Assembly (NCBI GenBank): GCA_034186235.1
Contig: JAXGBA010000107.1
Location: 1-11,064, forward strand
Length of the DNA: 11,064 bases
From: CAKSKB01 sp034186235
GTDB lineage: Bacteria; Bacillota; Clostridia; HGM11514
Reading direction: 5' to 3'
The notes beneath the pieces are model-generated. The model saw nothing but the letters and a program-made list of their open reading frames with translations. It had not been told where the DNA came from and ran no database searches. Below are positions 6,591-11,064 of this stretch, piece after piece. Position 1 is the first letter of the stretch. Each line of letters starts with the position of its first letter. The translations under genes were made by a program, and so were the position numbers.

Positions 6591-8583
6591 TAAATTAAAA
6601 ATGCACACTGCAAACAAGGCTGATGAAAATTTTAAGAAATTGGCGGAAATGTTTCCGAATGCAGTTACGGAAACGATTGACGAAAACGGCGAGGTCGTTC
6701 GTGCAATCGACAAAGACGTGCTGATGCAGGAAATCAACACAAAGGTTGTTGACGGGAATGAGGAACGCTATCAGTTTACATGGCCGGACAAGAAAAAGTC
6801 TGTTCTGCTTGCAAATGCGCCGATAAACAAAACCCTCCGTCCGTGCAGAGAAGAAAGTGTTGATTTTGACAATACCGAAAATATTTATATTGAGGGCGAT
6901 AATCTCGAAGTGCTGAAGCTTTTGCAGGAAACATATCTCGGTAAAATTAAGATGATTTACATAGACCCTCCGTACAATACGGGAAATGACTTTGTGTATG
7001 AGGATGATTTTTCAATGCATAATTCACAATTCATAATGCATAATGGCGGTTATGATGAGGATGGCAACAAACTGTTTAAGAATATGGACACTAACGGTCG
7101 CTTTCATACCGATTGGCTGAATATGATTTATCCGAGATTGAAAATTGCAAAAGATTTGCTGTCGGATGATGGTGTGATTTTTATTTCGATTGATGATAAT
7201 GAACAGGAAAATTTAAAAAAAGTATGTGATGAAGTATTTGGTGAATCAAATCATCAAGCTACAATTTCCTATGTTAGAAAAACCTCTGGTAAGCAAGATA
7301 GTACAAACTTTATGAAATCAACAGAGTTTATCCTTGTTTACAGCAAGAGTACTTTATGGGAATGCAAACCGCTTCTTGCAGAAGACAAAGTAACCGATAG
7401 ATATAACAAGTCGGATGAAGATGGGCGAAAATATAGAGAGACAGACCTTCGCAAAACAGGTAGTGGTGATAGACGTGAAGATAGACCACTAATGTGGTAT
7501 CCTTTCTATTTCAACCCGAAAACAAATGACCTGCAGGTACTTGAACAAGCAGACCTTTCTCTTGTCGAAAAAGGGTATGTTGAAATTTTCCCTATTAAAC
7601 CGGATGGCTCAGAAGGAAGATGGAGATGGGGATATTCTACGGCTGTAAATAATTTGAGCTTTCTTGTTGCTCGAATTATGCCAAAATATAAAGACGAAGA
7701 TAAATATACTGTTTATGAAAAAGACTATATTGATAAGAATGGTGATGTTCGTACAGTAAAAGAACACACAAGTTGGGATAGAAAAGAGTTTAACTCTGAT
7801 AACGCTATGCTCGAGTTTAAGAATTTAGGATTCAGTAATCAGTTGTTTCCTTTCCCAAAGAGTTCTGCACTTATTAAGCATATAGTTTATCTCGCAGACA
7901 TAGAGGACGGATATATTCTCGACTTCTTTTCCGGTTCTGCAACAACAGCGCACGCTGTTATGCAGCTTAATGCAGAGGACGGCGGACACCGCAAATTTAT
8001 TATGGTTCAGTTACCCGAAAAAACAGACGAAAAAAGCGAAGCATATAAAGCCGGGTATAAAAACATATGCGAAATCGGCAAAGAGCGTATTCGTCGTGCA
8101 GGGGAAAAAATTAGGAATGAGAAATTAGGAATTAGGGATGAAAATGATAATAACTCCTCACTCGACATCGGTTTCCGTGTATTAAAATGTGACACCTCAA
8201 ATATGAAAGATGTGTACTACAACCCTGCCGAGCTTGATATTTCAATGTTTGATAATTTGGTTGATAATATCAAAGACGACAGAACGCCGGAGGATTTGCT
8301 GTTCCAAGTTATGCTTGACCTCGGAATTTTGCTTTCGAGCAAAATTCGAGTTAGGAATGTGGAATTAGGAGTTAGGAATTACACATATTTTGATGTGGCA
8401 GACGGATTTTTGATTGCGTGTTTTGACAAAGAAATTACAACAGATGTAATAACCGAAATCGCAAAGAAACAGCCGTATTACTTTGTTATGCGTGATAACG
8501 GCTTTGCCGACGACAGCGTTGCAACAAACTTTGAACAAATTTTTGCTACATACAGTCCGGAAACAGTAAGGAAGGTGCTATAA
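6583..8583 (+). CDS. mod: Type III restriction-modification DNA methyltransferase (Mod), 666 aa
   Basis: The modification and specificity subunit of a type III system: it methylates adenine N6 using S-adenosylmethionine and carries the target recognition domain. The motif order is that of the beta class. DPPYNTG (128-134, catalytic motif IV) comes first, then SDDGVIFISIDDNE (194-207), a recognition region around 220-430, and finally ILDFFSGSATTAHA (445-458, motif I, cofactor binding). Length is normal for Mod. The start has AGGAGG 8 bases upstream and overlaps the RES stop by 8 bases. Three extra low-complexity segments encoded by small DNA repeats are present: MHNSQFIMHN (145-154), RNEKLGIRDE (511-520) and RVRNVELGVRN (589-599); none breaks the frame. 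The recognition region is lower in G+C (about 36% for 7201-7860) than sampled N-terminal sequence, hinting at domain exchange. It should work with the Res subunit two genes downstream. Confidence 0.95.
   Translation: MTDKLKMHTANKADENFKKLAEMFPNAVTETIDENGEVVRAIDKDVLMQEINTKVVDGNEERYQFTWPDKKKSVLLANAPINKTLRPCREESVDFDNTENIYIEGDNLEVLKLLQETYLGKIKMIYIDPPYNTGNDFVYEDDFSMHNSQFIMHNGGYDEDGNKLFKNMDTNGRFHTDWLNMIYPRLKIAKDLLSDDGVIFISIDDNEQENLKKVCDEVFGESNHQATISYVRKTSGKQDSTNFMKSTEFILVYSKSTLWECKPLLAEDKVTDRYNKSDEDGRKYRETDLRKTGSGDRREDRPLMWYPFYFNPKTNDLQVLEQADLSLVEKGYVEIFPIKPDGSEGRWRWGYSTAVNNLSFLVARIMPKYKDEDKYTVYEKDYIDKNGDVRTVKEHTSWDRKEFNSDNAMLEFKNLGFSNQLFPFPKSSALIKHIVYLADIEDGYILDFFSGSATTAHAVMQLNAEDGGHRKFIMVQLPEKTDEKSEAYKAGYKNICEIGKERIRRAGEKIRNEKLGIRDENDNNSSLDIGFRVLKCDTSNMKDVYYNPAELDISMFDNLVDNIKDDRTPEDLLFQVMLDLGILLSSKIRVRNVELGVRNYTYFDVADGFLIACFDKEITTDVITEIAKKQPYYFVMRDNGFADDSVATNFEQIFATYSPETVRKVL
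7014..7046 (+). repeat. In-frame AATTCATAATGCAT-type repeat in mod
   Basis: AATGCATAATTCACAATTCA plus a second ATGCATAAT forms a short-period repeat encoding MHNSQFIMHN. It sits in the spacer after the DPPY motif, where type III Mod proteins usually lack such sequence. Confidence 0.5.
8109..8141 (+). repeat. In-frame TTAGGA-type small repeat in mod (copy 1)
   Basis: 8111-8139 matches 8351-8379 at 25 of 29 bases. It encodes IRNEKLGIRDE in a loop after the methyltransferase core. CTCCTCACTC shortly downstream (8153-8162) is an imperfect reverse complement of GAATGAGAAA, so the unit may be able to fold. Confidence 0.6.
8324..8347 (+). repeat. Perfect 10-bp hairpin with TTCG loop inside mod
   Basis: GAATTTTGCT (8324-8333) and AGCAAAATTC (8338-8347) are exact reverse complements around a TTCG tetraloop. 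The hairpin ends one base before the second TTAGGA-type repeat. It lies within coding sequence (GILLSSKI) and could affect the transcript or mark the repeat junction. Confidence 0.6.
8348..8380 (+). repeat. In-frame TTAGGA-type small repeat in mod (copy 2)
   Basis: This copy starts GAGTTAGGAATGTGG and is 25/29 identical to copy 1, lying exactly 240 bases downstream and therefore in the same frame. It encodes VRNVELGVRN. Confidence 0.6.
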
Positions 8584-8981
8584 TGATTGCTGATTTCATA
8601 GTAAGCGTTTCTGCGTCTGTAGTGTCGAGTATTATTTGTGGTTTATTTACAAAAAAGGCTTTCGGGAAAAATAGTGATGTTTTAACAACGCTATACTCCA
8701 TATATATATCTTTTTCCACCTTTGCTTTTTCAATTCTTCTGGCATTTGTACTCAGCGACAGCCTCAGTAATGCTTTTGCAACGTGGTCGGGACAAAACGC
8801 TTTTATCGTACTAAAATATGTGTCATCACTCTTTTGGGGTTTATTTTTTAATGTTACTATCGTGACAATTATTTTTATAATTGTAAGGCAAATGGAACTG
8901 ACGCAAAAAAGTATGGACAAGTCCCGTAAGGAATTGATGGATTATTATAATTCTCTCAACAAGGATGGTGATAATCAATGA
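8583..8981 (+). CDS. Small membrane protein of unknown function between mod and res, 132 aa
   Basis: I do not recognise a family. Three hydrophobic helices are apparent: about residues 5-23, 36-58 and 74-101. A charged, probably helical cytoplasmic-type tail follows (102-132, RQMELTQKSMDKSRKELMDYY). No signal-peptide cleavage site is evident; helix 1 looks like an anchor. ATG 8583 shares a base with the mod stop (TAATG) and is preceded by AAGGAAGG 7 bases upstream. Its own stop overlaps the res start in ATGA, so expression is tied to both restriction subunits. A membrane protein is not part of a standard type III system, where mod is normally followed directly by res. Possible roles are a membrane-damaging effector, a membrane tether or an immunity factor. 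All are inference; only the topology and linkage are seen. Confidence 0.75.
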   Translation: MIADFIVSVSASVVSSIICGLFTKKAFGKNSDVLTTLYSIYISFSTFAFSILLAFVLSDSLSNAFATWSGQNAFIVLKYVSSLFWGLFFNVTIVTIIFIIVRQMELTQKSMDKSRKELMDYYNSLNKDGDNQ

Positions 8982-11064
8982 AGTTTAATTTTAAGATACA
9001 ACAATACCAAACCGATGCGGTTGACTCGGTTGTAAATGTATTTAGAGGACAGGGGTTTCACGACAAGATAAGCTATATTCGTGATATGGGCAAGATTAAT
9101 CCACAGAAATCCACCCAGTTGACTCTCGGCTTTGCTGATGAATATGGCGAAGATTTAGATGCTCTTGATGACACGGGATATAAAAATGAGTCTTTAGAGC
9201 TTTCGGACGAACAGCTTCTTAAAAACATACACGATTTGCAGTCCCGGAACAATATAAAACTATCGCCCTCTCTAATCAAGGACTTGGGCAGATGCAGTCT
9301 TGACATTGAGATGGAAACAGGTACGGGAAAAACCTATGTGTATATCAAGACGATGTTCGAGCTTAACAAGCAGTACGGTTGGAGCAAATTTATCGTCGTT
9401 GTGCCGAGCATTGCTATCCGTGAGGGTGTGCATAAAACCTTTGAAATTACCGCCGAGCATTTTATGGAGCATTACGGCAAAAAAGCTCGTTTCTTTGTGT
9501 ATAACAGTTCTAACCTCAACGCACTTGACAACTTTTCGCAAAGCAGCGGAATAAATGTAATGATTATAAACACGCAGGCTTTTGCATCTTCGCTGAAAGA
9601 AGACGGAAAAAGCAAGGAGGCACGCATAATTTATTCAAAGCGTGATGAATTTGCGTCACGCAGACCGATAGATGTTATCAAAGCAAACAGACCGATTATT
9701 ATTTTGGATGAACCGCAGAAAATGGGCGGTGATGTTACGCAAAAGGCACTTAAGAATTTCAATCCGCTCTTTAGCATTAACTACTCGGCTACACACGCAA
9801 AGCAACACAATCTTGTATATGTGCTTGACGCACTCGACGCATTTAACAAACGGCTTGTTAAGAAAATTGAGGTTAAAGGCTTCGAGGTTAAGAATTTTAG
9901 GGGCACGGACAAGTATATGTTCCTTGAACAGATCGTTTTATCCTCTAAAAAGCCGCCTATGGCAAAGATGGAGATCGAAATCGGTTATAATAAATCAATC
10001 AACCGTGAAACAAGAATACTCGGCGTCGGTGATGACCTTTATTATAAATCCGAACAAATGGAGCAATACAAAGGCTTTACCATATCTGAAATTGATCCGC
10101 TCAAAGGCTCGGTTACATTTACAAACGGTGAAATTATTTATACAGGTGATGTTGTCGGCGATGTATCCGAAAAAGACATGCGCCGCATTCAGATAAGAGA
10201 AACTATCCTTTCGCACTTTGACAAGGAAGAAAAACTCTTTGATATGGGTATTAAAACGTTGTCATTATTCTTTATTGATGAAGTTGCAAAGTACCGACAA
10301 TATGATGAAAACGGTGATGAGATTTTGGGCGAATACGGCAAAATCTTTGAAGAAGAATACATAAATGTTTTAAATGAATACACAACGCTGTTAGACACAC
10401 CGTATCAGAGGTACCTGAAAGAAAAATGCAGTGATGTATCAAAAGTACATAAAGGCTATTTCAGCATTGATAAAAAGGGGCACGCTGTTGACAGCAAATT
10501 AAAGCGCGGCAGTGAGTTTTCCGATGATATATCGGCGTATGATTTAATACTTAAAAATAAAGAGAGGTTGCTCAGTTTTGATGAACCGACGAGATTTATA
10601 TTTTCACATTCGGCACTTCGTGAAGGCTGGGACAACCCTAATGTGTTCCAAATATGTACGCTTAAACACTCTGACAGCAACACGGCAAAACGCCAAGAGG
10701 TTGGTCGGGGACTTCGCCTTTGCGTAAATCATGCAGGTAACCGTATGGATGCACAAAGTTTGGGTGAAAGTGTGCATAGTATAAATATGCTTACGGTTAT
10801 TGCAAGCGAAAGCTACAAGACTTTTGTATCGGATTTGCAATCTGATATTAAAACTGTTCTTTATGACAGACCTACCGTTGCAACAAGTGAATATTTCAAG
10901 GGCAAATTTGTTGATGTCAGCGGTACACCAACTATCATTGATGACAAAGCGGCAAACGCAATAGAGTTTTATCTCATTGCAAACGGATATGTTGATATGG
11001 ACAGAAAAATAACCGATAAATATCGCACAGATGCCGAAATGGGAACTGTTGCACCTCTCCCGGC
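8978..11064 (+). CDS. res: Type III restriction endonuclease helicase subunit (Res), C-terminus cut by the window edge
   Basis: The restriction subunit of the type III system: an SF2 ATPase that with Mod communicates along DNA between sites and cuts nearby. 695 codons are present and the frame is still open at the right edge. Full-length Res is usually near 950-1000 residues, so the C-terminal PD-(D/E)xK nuclease domain is not visible. Motifs in order: IQQYQTDAV (8-16, Q-motif-like start), METGTGKTY (112-120, Walker A), VVPSIAIREG (141-150, motif Ia), LDEPQKMGG (243-251, the DEPQ Walker B typical of type III Res), SATH (270-273, motif III), LREGWDNPNV (547-556, motif V) and RQEVGRGLRL (572-581, motif VI). 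The ATG overlaps the membrane-protein stop in ATGA. The AAGGA at 8961 is 12 bases away, so translation probably depends on coupling. Confidence 0.95.
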   Translation, partial: MKFNFKIQQYQTDAVDSVVNVFRGQGFHDKISYIRDMGKINPQKSTQLTLGFADEYGEDLDALDDTGYKNESLELSDEQLLKNIHDLQSRNNIKLSPSLIKDLGRCSLDIEMETGTGKTYVYIKTMFELNKQYGWSKFIVVVPSIAIREGVHKTFEITAEHFMEHYGKKARFFVYNSSNLNALDNFSQSSGINVMIINTQAFASSLKEDGKSKEARIIYSKRDEFASRRPIDVIKANRPIIILDEPQKMGGDVTQKALKNFNPLFSINYSATHAKQHNLVYVLDALDAFNKRLVKKIEVKGFEVKNFRGTDKYMFLEQIVLSSKKPPMAKMEIEIGYNKSINRETRILGVGDDLYYKSEQMEQYKGFTISEIDPLKGSVTFTNGEIIYTGDVVGDVSEKDMRRIQIRETILSHFDKEEKLFDMGIKTLSLFFIDEVAKYRQYDENGDEILGEYGKIFEEEYINVLNEYTTLLDTPYQRYLKEKCSDVSKVHKGYFSIDKKGHAVDSKLKRGSEFSDDISAYDLILKNKERLLSFDEPTRFIFSHSALREGWDNPNVFQICTLKHSDSNTAKRQEVGRGLRLCVNHAGNRMDAQSLGESVHSINMLTVIASESYKTFVSDLQSDIKTVLYDRPTVATSEYFKGKFVDVSGTPTIIDDKAANAIEFYLIANGYVDMDRKITDKYRTDAEMGTVAPLP

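Noticed and set aside
8109..8380. CRISPR-like array from the TTAGGA repeats
   Set aside because: Only two copies here, no regular spacers, and they are translated as part of mod.
1804..11064. Assignment to BREX or DISARM
   Set aside because: No PglZ, BrxC/BrxL, DrmA-DUF1998 or DrmB-like gene is visible, and Mod/Res motifs are clearly type III.
1..11064. tRNA, rRNA or riboswitch genes
   Set aside because: No cloverleaf, rRNA or riboswitch core was recognised by eye on either strand; no computational search could be run.

Overview
The window looks like an accessory (defence-island) segment from a low-GC anaerobic Firmicute, probably a gut Clostridia member. The signs are strong AGGAGG-type ribosome binding sites, A+T-rich coding sequence of variable composition, a tyrosine integrase of a type common in clostridial elements, and a SLOG/DUF1273-like gene typical of these genomes. 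The species cannot be named from the sequence. Every convincing gene is on the + strand.

Layout. (1) 1-716: C-terminal part of a tyrosine recombinase, cut by the left edge and followed by a likely intrinsic terminator. (2) 856-1338: a 160-aa SLOG-superfamily protein starting at GTG. (3) 1339-1527: a regulatory gap holding a hairpin, an 11-bp direct repeat with 20-bp period, and an extended -10 promoter. (4) 1528-1743: a 71-aa Xre-type HTH regulator. (5) 1744-1803: a short gap with a second, nearly identical extended -10 promoter and a perfect inverted repeat placed like an operator. (6) 1804 to the right edge: six tightly coupled genes. They are a 1080-aa SNF2-type helicase, a 205-aa DUF4391-like protein, a 309-aa RES-domain protein, a type III methyltransferase (Mod, 666 aa), a 132-aa three-helix membrane protein, and a type III restriction helicase/endonuclease subunit (Res). 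Res is cut at the right edge after 695 codons, before its nuclease domain.

How it may work together. Mod and Res are the classical type III restriction-modification pair. The SNF2-type helicase and the DUF4391 protein upstream look like an extended core. I recall this association as recurrent but cannot verify it here. Two accessory genes sit at the junctions of that core: a RES domain (a family whose characterised members destroy NAD+) and a small membrane protein. Both are joined to their neighbours by overlapping start and stop codons. The inference is a restriction system carrying one or two suicide or backup effectors, switched on through the small Xre regulator.

The most unusual DNA-level signal is a family of short in-frame AT-rich repeats built on TTAGGAAT, found in the DUF4391 gene and twice in mod. 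A second type built on AATTCATAATGCAT occurs once in mod. The best-aligned copies are read in different frames in the two genes, which suggests small repeats inserted without breaking the host proteins.
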